Source: Nitrobacteraceae bacterium AZCC 2146
GTDB taxonomy: Bacteria; Pseudomonadota; Alphaproteobacteria; Rhizobiales; Xanthobacteraceae
Direction: 5' to 3'
DNA: 64,000 nt
NCBI GenBank assembly: GCA_036924855.1
Contig: JBAGRP010000001.1
Location: forward strand, 4,464,001-4,528,000
Shown: positions 16,461-25,295 of the stretch, piece by piece
Layout: each line of letters starts with the position of its first letter
Position numbering within the stretch: position 1 is the stretch's first letter
The notes under the pieces: model-generated
Told to the model about the DNA's origin: nothing
Seen by the model: the letters and a program-made list of their open reading frames with translations, nothing else
The model's database searches: none
Translations under genes and position numbers: made by a program

Positions 16461-17573
16461 ATGGGCTGTGCCCAAAACATTGACCGGCAACTCGACCTGT
16501 TTCTCGGTGAGCATTGCCCTGATCCGGCATTGATCCGCTGCGCTATCGCCCGTTCCCAACTTGTCACGGTCACCGATTTCTTGTCCGACGAATTGGTCTG
16601 TCGGCGTGGCGATCGTGTAACGGGCTGCTGGTTGGTCTTGAGCGGCCAGATCGAAATCAGAGCGGACGAGCAGACCGTAACCTTCAGAGGCGCCGGCGAG
16701 TTGGTGGGCGAGCAGGGGCTGCTGCACGTCCTGGCCGGGAAGACCGGCTCCCGAACCGCGGACATCAAGGCATGCGGCTCAGTCCGCTTGTTGTGCATCG
16801 ACGCCTCCTTTCAACAGGACCTGTCCGACGCAGAAAAGGTCATCTGGATACAGACCTTGGCCGACGTCGTGAACGTGAAGCTGGAGCAAGCCACGTATGG
16901 TCGTTCCGAGCTTAGGAGCTCCGCCGCCGAACATGAACTGCTCCTTCGGCGCTTTTCGGACGGTGATGCACTCGGCATCGTTAAGCTGGCTGCCGGCGGT
17001 CAGACGGGTCCAATCCAGAATCGTAGGGTGGTCGTCTACTTCAGCGATCTCGCCAACTTCAGCATTTGGGCCGCGAACAAGCAGCCCGCCGAGGTCGCCC
17101 ATCATCTCCGCATCCTCGCAACGATTCAAATCGACTTGGTCCGGAAGGCGAATGGCCAAATCGACAAGCTAATGGGCGACGGGGTGATGGCCTATTGGTT
17201 CATCGATACCGCCGAGCGCGAAATGGTCGAACCGCCCGCGGTCTTGGATTGCGCGAGGAAGATCGTCGAAGAGAGCCTGCGATACTTCGAAGACCATGGG
17301 CTTGAACTGGGAATTCGTATCGGCCTTCACGCCGGCAATGTCTCATTCGGCGACTTCGGAGCGGAAAACAGAATCGCCGTCACGATCCTCGGGGCGACGG
17401 TGAACCTCGCCGCTCGCTACGAACAGGCAAAATCGCCCGACCTCGGGCCAATTCGCCTAAGTCCCGATTTGCGGGATCTCATCTTGAGGTCTGGCATCGA
17501 CACCGACGCCTTCCGGGGACCAACGAAGGTGCAAGTGAAGCACGGCGTCGAGTTCGACGTCTATTCCATCTAA
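16461..17573 (+). CDS. cyclic-nucleotide-binding domain fused to a class III nucleotide cyclase
   Basis: The 370-residue protein has a cNMP-binding domain at about residues 30-125 and a class III cyclase domain at about 188-365. The phosphate-binding cassette has GELVGE (79-84) and RTA with Arg98. The cyclase has both metal-binding Asp (Asp196 in YFSDL, Asp240 in LMGDG), Lys236, and the transition-state pair Asn315 and Arg319 in ATVNLAARYE, so it looks catalytically competent. There are no membrane segments. The ATG at 16461 is used; TTG at 16449 is in frame. The next gene starts 11 bases later. It may make or sense a cyclic nucleotide in a defence response; the product is unknown. Confidence 0.85.
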   Translation: MGCAQNIDRQLDLFLGEHCPDPALIRCAIARSQLVTVTDFLSDELVCRRGDRVTGCWLVLSGQIEIRADEQTVTFRGAGELVGEQGLLHVLAGKTGSRTADIKACGSVRLLCIDASFQQDLSDAEKVIWIQTLADVVNVKLEQATYGRSELRSSAAEHELLLRRFSDGDALGIVKLAAGGQTGPIQNRRVVVYFSDLANFSIWAANKQPAEVAHHLRILATIQIDLVRKANGQIDKLMGDGVMAYWFIDTAEREMVEPPAVLDCARKIVEESLRYFEDHGLELGIRIGLHAGNVSFGDFGAENRIAVTILGATVNLAARYEQAKSPDLGPIRLSPDLRDLILRSGIDTDAFRGPTKVQVKHGVEFDVYSI

Positions 17574-17584
17574 GGAGCCGTCAG

Positions 17585-19075
17585 ATGTCTTGGAATGCAG
17601 ATCGCGCCAAATCTCGAATTCGAGAGCACTTGAAGACCGTCCCCAATGTCGATCGGCATGTCGCTCTCGACAGTGCTATCCTCACCGAGGACATGCGAAA
17701 GCGTGGACTGATGGGCCGGCTTCCCCTCAACGAGGCGTTCGTCGTAGAAGGGGCGCATCTGTACGGGCGGCTTCTAGACTTCGAAAATCTGGTTTCGGAA
17801 GGTGGTCAAGAAACCGAAGCCTCCCACCGCAAACTTCTTCGCTTCCTCAACATGCACTATCGCATTTGGGACTCCATCGTAGACGGCGACGATGGAGATC
17901 GTGTCGACTATCACGGCGCCCGTCTGCACGCCGTCATTAATTCCCCGGCGGGCGATCCCGTGGCACAGATCGCGCGGGCCGTTGCGCTCGCCCGCAAGTT
18001 GACGGAAGCCGCTCAAAAAGTCGGCCAGGCTCATGGCTTCCCGTCCCGTATTCGATTCGGCATCGATCATGGGAAATGCCTCGCCATGACCACCGGACGT
18101 GGTGCGCATGAGAAGGACACGCTGTTTCTTGGGCGGCCGGCAAACCACGCTGCAAAATTGGTGAGCTCGGGAACCGAGCAAGGCATATTTCTGACTGAGA
18201 CGGCTCAGAAGCGCGCGGCCGCCGGAGCCGTGCGCAAGTCAGCTGGCACCATGACGCTTGATGAGGCGTACGTCCAAGACGCAGTAAAGAGGTTCGGTTT
18301 CGATAGCTTGGAGCGGACGGCTTCGGCAGTTGCCCTCGACTTCTCCGAACCGATGTTCCGCTTCAAACGTCCTTCGTTGCCGCTGTCGAAGGTCAAGTTT
18401 AACGAACTCACACCAGCGAATTCGATCCGCATGGGCATGGCGTCTGTCTTTGCAGATATCGATGGGTTCACCAGTTTCGTTGACGGAGCCATCGATGGCG
18501 GCTCCGAAAAAATCCGCGAAGCTGTCAAGATCGTTCATGTGATCCGAGAGGAGCTCAATGACGTGCTTAAAGAGGACTTCGGCGGCAAACGCATCCGCTT
18601 CATCGGCGACTGCATCCACGGTTGTGTGGCGGAGGGCGAACATGCTGACGATGCTGCAAGGAGTGTGCGGCAGGCGGTGTTGTGCGCCTCGGCTATGCGA
18701 TCGTCATTCGATCTCTGCCTGGAAGCTGTCCGATCGGAAGCCGCCATCGATCTCGCGGTCGGGATCGAGTACGGCCAGACGCCCATGACGCGTCTCGGGC
18801 ACCGCGGCGACGACAGCGTTCGTTGCGCTGCAAGTCGGGCAACGATCGAGGCTGAGCGGACGCAGCAGGCCGTCGAGCACGGCGGAATTCGACTCGGCAC
18901 GGTTGCGTCCAGCGTCGCGGATCCAGCCGTCCGCAAGAACTTCTCTTCTGGTCGCCTGATGTCCTTCGACGCAGCTTCGGACCTGCTCTGGACTGCCCAA
19001 GCCCCGGCTGTGCAGATTCTGCGGAACGAACCGGCGGCACGCTCGCACGCAATGCCTCGAGAGCCGCGGGCTTGA
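17585..19075 (+). CDS. tandem class III cyclase-like protein
   Basis: The 496-residue protein has two cyclase-like domains. The first (about 55-210) is degenerate: no clear first metal Asp, RVDYHGARLHAV where GD is expected, and ANHAAKL where N-x-x-x-R is expected. The second (about 283-430) has Asp291 in SVFADIDGFTSF and Asp342 in RFIGD, so it keeps the metal sites. Its last motif, RGDDSVRCAASRA, is divergent. Such unequal pairs usually form one active and one regulatory half. Pycsar cyclases (PycC) are class III enzymes that make cCMP or cUMP, and this protein could be similar. It begins 11 bases after the first cyclase gene and touches the E2-like gene. Confidence 0.8.
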   Translation: MSWNADRAKSRIREHLKTVPNVDRHVALDSAILTEDMRKRGLMGRLPLNEAFVVEGAHLYGRLLDFENLVSEGGQETEASHRKLLRFLNMHYRIWDSIVDGDDGDRVDYHGARLHAVINSPAGDPVAQIARAVALARKLTEAAQKVGQAHGFPSRIRFGIDHGKCLAMTTGRGAHEKDTLFLGRPANHAAKLVSSGTEQGIFLTETAQKRAAAGAVRKSAGTMTLDEAYVQDAVKRFGFDSLERTASAVALDFSEPMFRFKRPSLPLSKVKFNELTPANSIRMGMASVFADIDGFTSFVDGAIDGGSEKIREAVKIVHVIREELNDVLKEDFGGKRIRFIGDCIHGCVAEGEHADDAARSVRQAVLCASAMRSSFDLCLEAVRSEAAIDLAVGIEYGQTPMTRLGHRGDDSVRCAASRATIEAERTQQAVEHGGIRLGTVASSVADPAVRKNFSSGRLMSFDAASDLLWTAQAPAVQILRNEPAARSHAMPREPRA

Positions 19076-19087
19076 GTGCTTCGTGCA

Positions 19088-19816
19088 ATGGCAATTTCAG
19101 CGCTCGCAAAATCTTGTCCGACCTGGGCCGAATTTCGTCCAATCCACGCGTTTGAAGCGCAGGTTGACGTCGTTGCGACGCGACGAAGCGGGGTCCTCAC
19201 GTCGGTTTTTGAGCTAAGGGTCGTCCAGATTTCCGGAGAAATCTGGGTGTTCGAGCGGCCGGTCGGGAACAGGCTGCCTGCTTGCTGCCCGGAGCGCCAC
19301 ATCAATCCAGGCGGATCGTTTTGCATTGGACTGAACGCTGGCAAAGGTATTACTCACGAAACTGCCCCAGCTTGGTGGGTAAAACTTCACGCATTCGTTT
19401 TGCTTCAGGAAACTGCGGCGGAGACCGGCCTCTGGCCAAGCCAGGCTCAGCTTTCCCACGGGGAGGCGGGGGAGATCGAACTCAAGGCGGAACGCGCTGC
19501 CGAGCAGATCGGTCTGCTCTCCGCCTATCGCGACGCAGTCGTGTTCGACACCGGACCCATTGCTTCGGCCCTCGCCAAGATCGACCCGAAAACGGGGCTG
19601 CTTCGAAACGGCCGAAGTGCCTGCATCTGCGGCCGTCTAGATCGGCATCGTTCCGTTCTTCGACGGGATTGTCATCGGAGCGGCCTTGGCTGCCCGATTG
19701 TCCTGGAGCACTCGCGGCGTATCAAGTTGGCGGAATATTGGCACGGGCTGCGCGGTCAACCGTGCTGCGGCACGATGCGAGAATGCCCTCTGAAAGTTTC
19801 AGGCGAAGGCGGGTAA
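19088..19816 (+). CDS. E2-like, cysteine-rich protein
   Basis: The 242-residue protein has ACCPERHINPGGSFCIGL at residues 65-82. P-x-RHIN-x-x-GSFC is the pattern of the active-site region of bacterial E2-like (ubiquitin-conjugating fold) proteins, with Cys79 as the likely thioester residue. The C-terminal 65 residues carry further cysteines (Cys179, 181, 195, 202, 226, 227, 233) in ICG, DCH, GCP and PCCGTMRECP, a likely metal-binding region. No E1, JAB peptidase or ubiquitin-like gene lies nearby. In CBASS, E2-type domains modify the nucleotide synthase. The start is uncertain: ATG 19088, or GTG 19076 directly after the upstream stop. Confidence 0.65.
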   Translation: MAISALAKSCPTWAEFRPIHAFEAQVDVVATRRSGVLTSVFELRVVQISGEIWVFERPVGNRLPACCPERHINPGGSFCIGLNAGKGITHETAPAWWVKLHAFVLLQETAAETGLWPSQAQLSHGEAGEIELKAERAAEQIGLLSAYRDAVVFDTGPIASALAKIDPKTGLLRNGRSACICGRLDRHRSVLRRDCHRSGLGCPIVLEHSRRIKLAEYWHGLRGQPCCGTMRECPLKVSGEGG

Positions 19817-19866
19817 TCTCATTTTTCCTTGCCAAAGAGACCCACAACCGAAGAAGGACGAACCCA

Positions 19867-20997
19867 GTGAAGCGTCTGGCCATCTATTTCGACGGCACCT
19901 GGAATACGCTCAACAACAACACCAACGTCTGGCGACTTAAGAGCCTGACGGCCGAGACATCCGAGCAGCGGGTGTATTACTCGCAGGGCGTCGGCACCCA
20001 GCGTGGCGAATCCGCGCGTGGAGGCATCACGGGGTACGGCATCGACGACGAGATCATCGCCGCGTACACTTGGCTTATCCAAAATTTCGACGACGGAGAT
20101 GAAATCTTCATCTTCGGTTTCAGTCGCGGCGCCTATACGGCCCGCAGCTTGTCCGGGCTCGTCTGCAAGTGCGGAATCCTCCGGCTCGGCGCGCCGCTGT
20201 CGATCGAGCAGCTCTACGCTCGTTACCGTATCTACGATGCGCCGACCATAAGAACGCTGCTGTCGAAGCCTTTGTCGGCGGACGCTTCCATCGAGGAGAA
20301 ATGGGTCATGAAGTATTCCCGCCCGACCAAGGTCAAGTTCATCGGCGTATGGGACACCGTAGGTTCGTTAGGGCTGCCTATCGTAAGCGCCGGGGGCAAG
20401 GTCAAACGATATCGTTTTCTCGACACCCATCTGCGCCTCGACAATGAAAATGCCTTCCACGCGCTGGCATTGGACGAACACAGGAAGAATTTCGAGCCGA
20501 CGTTCTGGACCAGAACCGCAAAGACCGGGCAGGGCGCGGCGGCACCGCGCTCGATCGAGCACGTCGAGCAGCGCTGGTTCGTAGGCGCGCATGCTAACGT
20601 CGGCGGCGGCTACGCGAGCGATCCGCTGGCCCAGCGGCCATTGAAGTGGCTGATGAATAAGGCAGGCGGCCTCGGGCTCGTCTTTAGAGAACAGGTCTCA
20701 ATCGACATATCGCAGGTAAATCCCCAAGTGACCGACTCCTATAGATCGTTCGCCTACGGCCTCTACCGCTGGATCTCGCGGCCATTCTACCGGCCAATCG
20801 GTCTGGAGCCGGAGGTTGGCTCCGAGGCAACGACGGAACGGATCAACGAAACCATCGACGCCTCGGTGTTCGACCGGTGGCGGGTCGACGAAAAATACCG
20901 TCCGGCCAATCTCGCGGCTTGGGGAAGCAGAAAAGCTGTCGACCCAGGGAAAGTGGCCGGATCCGTTCGGGCAACTAACCCCGCCGCCATTGTCTAG
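19867..20997 (+). CDS. DUF2235 alpha/beta hydrolase, candidate effector
   Basis: The 376-residue protein starts with MKRLAIYFDGTWNTLNNNTN, the standard N-terminus of DUF2235. The nucleophile elbow is FGFSRGAYTAR with Ser86. VWDTVGSLG supplies a likely Asp and FVGAHANVGGGY a likely His of the triad. The family includes the type VI secretion phospholipases of the Tle1 group, so membrane-lipid attack is a reasonable guess. No signal peptide or T6SS gene is present, which favours an intracellular role. As the last gene of the cyclase operon it is the best candidate for the killing effector. The GTG at 19867 fits the family start. Confidence 0.85.
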   Translation: MKRLAIYFDGTWNTLNNNTNVWRLKSLTAETSEQRVYYSQGVGTQRGESARGGITGYGIDDEIIAAYTWLIQNFDDGDEIFIFGFSRGAYTARSLSGLVCKCGILRLGAPLSIEQLYARYRIYDAPTIRTLLSKPLSADASIEEKWVMKYSRPTKVKFIGVWDTVGSLGLPIVSAGGKVKRYRFLDTHLRLDNENAFHALALDEHRKNFEPTFWTRTAKTGQGAAAPRSIEHVEQRWFVGAHANVGGGYASDPLAQRPLKWLMNKAGGLGLVFREQVSIDISQVNPQVTDSYRSFAYGLYRWISRPFYRPIGLEPEVGSEATTERINETIDASVFDRWRVDEKYRPANLAAWGSRKAVDPGKVAGSVRATNPAAIV

Positions 20998-21046
20998 GAA
21001 GAGTGCATCGTCTTTGCTGCCAGCTTCGGGCCATGTGGACTTAGAA

Positions 21047-21298
21047 TCAAGCCTTCCCGTCGAACGACAGGATGTCATAGGTCTGACCTGAAGCACCGAT
21101 CGGACCGATACTGAACGCCACATCCGTCTCGGAGAGGTCCGCCTCCACGATGGCGACAGGACCCTCGTCCCAGACGACAAGGCCCTCGGTGATCTGGCAG
21201 CCTCTCTGGATGAACTCGACTTCGTAGGGAATGGCGACGGTGACGACATGGACCACGGGTCTCGCTCCTCCAGAAGGAAGCTTCGAGCAAATTGTCAC
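21047..21298 (-). CDS. small hypothetical protein
   Basis: The 83-residue product has regular beta-strand-like sequence (VVHVVTVAIPYEVEFIQRG, then LVVWDEGPVAIVEADLSETD). I do not know a family. A GTG start about 14 residues in (VVHVV) would also be possible. It is convergent with the DUF2235 gene and lies 49 bases from it. It may be a remnant companion of the island or an unrelated gene. Confidence 0.45.
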   Translation of the reverse strand: MTICSKLPSGGARPVVHVVTVAIPYEVEFIQRGCQITEGLVVWDEGPVAIVEADLSETDVAFSIGPIGASGQTYDILSFDGKA

Positions 21299-21366
21299 AC
21301 GCGACCCATCAGAGCCCTATCCTACCGGCGTCGAGAATTGTAACGGTCGCGTTAAGCGTTCAAGCC

Positions 21367-21380
21367 GGGGGGGGGGGGGG
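21367..21380. repeat. run of 14 G
   Basis: Fourteen consecutive G lie between the small gene at 21047 and the 407-residue protein gene. The true length may differ because such runs slip. Confidence 0.85.
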
Positions 21381-21425
21381 CGGTTTGGTGCTATCTGAGA
21401 TCCGTGAGCTCAGAGCGACGGTGGT

Positions 21426-22649
21426 TCAAGCCTCTTCTGCCAAGTCGCCGTCCAAATAGAGTTTCAGCCGTTCGATCTCCTTATCAAGCGCCGAGCCCGA
21501 CAGCGAGAATTCCAGACGGTCGACCATGTCTCGGGCGACGCCAGCGATCGCAGCAGCGTTCGGCATATCGAGTCCGACCGTCTCGCCGTCGAGATGCCGG
21601 CTGAAGCTCCGGAGTTCGACAAGCTCGGCATGCTCTTTCGCCTTCAGACGCACGAAGGCCTCGCGCTTGGCGATACGGTCCTGGCGGTCGCGCTCCCGTT
21701 CCCGGCGATCCATTTCCTCCTGATGGAGCCGCTGGCGCTCCTCGAGCTTGGCGCGGTTGTGCTTGAGGAGGGCGACGCCGGCGTACATCGCGACGACGAC
21801 CTCGTTGAGCTGCTGCTCGACCGTCGCGGCCTTGCGGTCATGCCATCGTCCCAGGATTCGATCGGATGACCAACTGGTCCAGACCGGCGAGACCAAGGTC
21901 AGCGAGAGGCGTCCGGAGGGCGAGTAGTCCCAGGACCGCCAATGCCTCCGGTCGGCATTGTACAGGGTCGGCCATTGCTTCCGGCGCTCTTCCCACTTCG
22001 CCTGCTCGGCAAGTTCGGCGGCCGTCGGGTGGTGCTCCGACTTGTCCTTCGTCTCATGAAACAGAAGCCGCAGGCTCTCGCCGTCGATGATGAGGTCGGC
22101 CCCGTCCTTGGCGTCAGCCGTGGCGTGGCCAAGGCGCTCGAGCGTCCGTGCGATGGTGTCGACGATGAGCACCACGCGCTGGGCACTCGGCTTGCCGACC
22201 TGCGCGCTGACGACGCCTGGACCTAGCTCCGTCTTCAGGAATTGCTCGTGGTCGGCCTTGGCCGCCTTCAGCGCCTGCCTGGTCGCCGATGCGACTTGAT
22301 GGAGGCGGCTGGGTAGTTCGGCCGGAACGACGATGGCGTCCGACATCTTCTCCTCGGCCGCCAGCTGGGCAGTGACGACGGCTTCGGGCAATTCAACGAC
22401 CGCATGGACCGACACGACGACGCGGTCGCTGACGCCGGCCGCCGCCGCGAGCAGCGGGATCGTGCTGACCTTCTTGCCGAACTCGAGCTTCGCCCAATAC
22501 CCAGCCGGCGGGGTCGGGATCCCATGCTTGACGCAGATCTTCCGCAGGCCGACGTCGGACATGCCGAACCGCTTGGCGAGCTTCGTCATCGCGGTCGACC
22601 AGACGAGGTCGTAGAATTCCTGTCGGGTGAATGCCTCGCGCTCTACCAT
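21426..22649 (-). CDS. hypothetical protein with N-terminal HTH-like segment and C-terminal coiled coil
   Basis: The 407-residue protein begins TRQEFYDLVWSTAMTKLAKR and GMSDVGLRKICVKHGIPTPP, a helix-turn-helix-like region that ends in GYWAKL. I recall this N-terminus from uncharacterised proteins in bacterial accessory regions. The C-terminal third has a charged coiled coil (KLEERQRLHQEEMDRRERER). No catalytic motif is visible and there is no signal peptide. The ATG at 22649 is the natural start. It is divergent from the Fic gene, 823 bases away. A DNA-binding role is possible but unproven. Confidence 0.75.
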   Translation of the reverse strand: MVEREAFTRQEFYDLVWSTAMTKLAKRFGMSDVGLRKICVKHGIPTPPAGYWAKLEFGKKVSTIPLLAAAAGVSDRVVVSVHAVVELPEAVVTAQLAAEEKMSDAIVVPAELPSRLHQVASATRQALKAAKADHEQFLKTELGPGVVSAQVGKPSAQRVVLIVDTIARTLERLGHATADAKDGADLIIDGESLRLLFHETKDKSEHHPTAAELAEQAKWEERRKQWPTLYNADRRHWRSWDYSPSGRLSLTLVSPVWTSWSSDRILGRWHDRKAATVEQQLNEVVVAMYAGVALLKHNRAKLEERQRLHQEEMDRRERERDRQDRIAKREAFVRLKAKEHAELVELRSFSRHLDGETVGLDMPNAAAIAGVARDMVDRLEFSLSGSALDKEIERLKLYLDGDLAEEA

Positions 22650-23085
22650 CGGTGCCCCTGTCAGAGAGCGCCTTTGATGCGAGTCGGTTCAGCGGCGCAA
22701 GGTCGCCGTCAGATCACCTGTGGTCTGGAGCAGCCACATCCGCAGGACATGTTCACGCGATCGATCGGCCTTCCGGACTGGCTCCCCGCAGAAGATGCAA
22801 TTCGACCAACCGGGTCCAGCTTCGATTTCGCTCCATCCAGGGATTCGGGTTGGAATTCGTTATGAATCTTGCGGATGTTTCTCGCATCTCGGGATTACGG
22901 AGCGCAGTAAGAGCGATAAGGGATATCAGGTATGCGCGGTCTTCCGCATTATCGAGCGATCTGGCCTAGATGAAACTTCGCGGAAACTCGGCCGTGCCGG
23001 CAAGACCATGCTGATGATGATCGGCGCGGCGACGAGCAGCAGCACTATGATGACGAATGGCATCGACATGTTGGTCATCATCGTC

Positions 23086-23124
<39 letters not shown>

Positions 23125-23309
23125 GTGAGGATGATGTTGGTGCCGCGCCTGGCGCACCGCTCCTGCCGATATCGACATGTCGTCGAGCGGCAGGAGCGTC
23201 ATGTGCCTTGCTTGACCGTTTGCGGCCCCTTAGTCGGCTGATGTTGGGCAGGCGACCGATTTTTACTGTGGCTGCTTTAAGTAGGCGTTTGCGACGGTTT
23301 TCCGTGCTA

Positions 23310-23326
23310 TGTCGTCTCAGGCGACA
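23310..23326. promoter_or_regulatory. dyad TGTCG-N7-CGACA upstream of the Fic gene
   Basis: TGTCG and CGACA form a perfect 5-bp inverted repeat around seven bases. Related half-sites (TGCGACAA, ATGTCCGAC) recur between here and the Fic start. It could be an operator; no regulator gene lies directly beside it. Confidence 0.35.
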
Positions 23327-23472
23327 AAGCGCGCAGAATCCGACCGTTATGTCATTTCAGACGCACTTGCCTACTATGATACCGCTTTTAATTATGTTGC
23401 CTTTTGCGACAAAATACGCTACTAAGTCACGTAATACGACATATTCGACTTCCCAGCACGGCTTATGTTGCC

Positions 23473-25089
23473 ATGTCCGACGACATCCAATTCATCTCCG
23501 GAGACCGCGCCCGCGACAGGGCGATCCAACGCCAGGCAGAAGTCGGTCGCCTGAGCAAGATCGCCGATGGTATTTACGGAAAACTCGAGGGTCGCAACGT
23601 CGAGGAATTTGCGTATGCTCATTGGGCCCCCATTCTAGCAAGTAAAGTCCATGCCGCCGTCCTCACCGGACGAACGGGACTTTCGGTCAACCCGTGGCGC
23701 GAACGGGGCAAGGACGGGCGCCCGCTCTTTCCCGGCTGGATCTTCTGCACGCACAGCGACGGCAAGGCACGCAAGAGATTTTCCATTCCCGGTCTTGAAG
23801 TCCGCTCGTTTCCCGGTCCCGGACCGCTCGAGGGCGACGTCGCATATCTGGGCACGTACATCCCGAGCCCTTCCCGCAACCTGCTCGAAAACCTGAAGCC
23901 CTCGCGCGAGCGCGACGGGCCGAGTCGTAACGTCGGCCGCGAAGGCGTCGAGGCGGAAATTGAGAGGCTTCTGAAGACCGAACACGAAGACGGATTGAAG
24001 GCCATCCGCCAGCGCGCCCACCGCATCGCCGACGCGCTCGATGCGTCCGACGAACTCAAGGTCCTGGACGACCTGATCGGTACGTTCCTGGGAACGCGAC
24101 AAGCCAAGCTCGCTCACGAAAAGGTCGCCGCGCGGCAGAGGCGCGACGCGCCGTTCGATCCGGACTGCATGGAGCGGCTCAAAGCGCTCGCCGTCGTCCT
24201 CAACAGAGGAGCGCTGCCAGATAGGCCCGATCCTCACGCCGGGCCCGACGAACGCGCGTGCACGTCGTTCATCGAGGCGTACTTCACCAACTACATCGAA
24301 GGGACGCGATTTTCCGTCGACAAGGCCCGTCGCATCGTCTTCGAAAACGAGGAGCCCGACGGAAGGCCGGCGGACGGCCGCGATATCGTCCAGACGTACA
24401 GGCAGGTCTCGACGATGGCGAAGGGAATGTCCATGGCGGGCACGTTTGCCGAGTTCATCGACGAGATCAGGGAGCGCAACCGCATCCTACTCGACGGCCG
24501 GCCAGAAAAGGATCCTGGAAACTTCAAGACTGAGCCGAACTACGCGGGCGAAACCGAGTTCGTCGCGCCGAACCTGGTGGACGGCACGCTGAAGGAAGGG
24601 TTCGAGACGCTGCAAAGCCTGACCAGTCCGCTCGCGCGGGGCATCTTTGCCCATACACTTCTGGTTCTGGTCCATCCTTTCAACGACGGCAACGGCCGCA
24701 CGTCGCGGATCATGATGACCAAGGAACTCGTCGGCGCCGGACAGTCACGGCTCATCGTTCCGACGATCTACCGCGATGACTACATCGGCGGCCTGAAGGC
24801 GCTCGTCCGCGCGTCCAGCTTCGCGGCGCCGCCGTTGGCCCGCGCGTTGCTGGAGTGCCAGCGCATCACGAACGCAATTGTCTCTCCCGACCTAGACAGG
24901 ACGATCGAGCTCTGGGCCTCCACGCAGGCTTTCCTCGAAGACATCAAGACCGCCCGGCTGACGTTTCCGAATCCTGATCTCAAAATCGAAAAGCGAAATG
25001 GCGTGCCAGCGCCGGCGACCTATTGGGAGTCTCTCGATCTGGAAAGAAGCCTGGCGGAGGACGATCCGTCGAGCGGTCTGTCGCTGTAG
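23473..25089 (+). CDS. Fic-domain protein (probable AMP-transferase)
   Basis: The 538-residue protein carries the Fic active-site motif HPFNDGNGRTSR, with catalytic His401. Upstream, TNYIEG at residues 272-277 fits the inhibitory helix motif (S/T)xxxE(G/N), with Glu276 as the likely Arg-binding residue; it precedes the Fic core, as in class II proteins. Such enzymes transfer AMP or related groups to target proteins and are held inactive until the helix moves. The first 200 residues have no known domain. The ATG at 23473 (MSDDIQF) is preferred to a start 69 bases upstream that reads A+T-rich leader. No separate antitoxin is seen, in keeping with an internal inhibitor. Confidence 0.85.
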   Translation: MSDDIQFISGDRARDRAIQRQAEVGRLSKIADGIYGKLEGRNVEEFAYAHWAPILASKVHAAVLTGRTGLSVNPWRERGKDGRPLFPGWIFCTHSDGKARKRFSIPGLEVRSFPGPGPLEGDVAYLGTYIPSPSRNLLENLKPSRERDGPSRNVGREGVEAEIERLLKTEHEDGLKAIRQRAHRIADALDASDELKVLDDLIGTFLGTRQAKLAHEKVAARQRRDAPFDPDCMERLKALAVVLNRGALPDRPDPHAGPDERACTSFIEAYFTNYIEGTRFSVDKARRIVFENEEPDGRPADGRDIVQTYRQVSTMAKGMSMAGTFAEFIDEIRERNRILLDGRPEKDPGNFKTEPNYAGETEFVAPNLVDGTLKEGFETLQSLTSPLARGIFAHTLLVLVHPFNDGNGRTSRIMMTKELVGAGQSRLIVPTIYRDDYIGGLKALVRASSFAAPPLARALLECQRITNAIVSPDLDRTIELWASTQAFLEDIKTARLTFPNPDLKIEKRNGVPAPATYWESLDLERSLAEDDPSSGLSL

Positions 25090-25295
25090 GGGCGATGATC
25101 GGGATAGGCGCAGAGCGTCGGCACTGCCACGACTAATGAAAGCTTCAACAAATATCTAAACTGCTGCGCGTTTCGCAAACCTCCTGGCCCTCAATCGCCG
25201 GGCACCCCGCGCTGTACTTTTTTGAACAGCCACCAGTTGTAAAAATTTGAGTTAGGGTTATGGGGCCCTGAGTCAGGGTTATGTGTTACCCGAAC

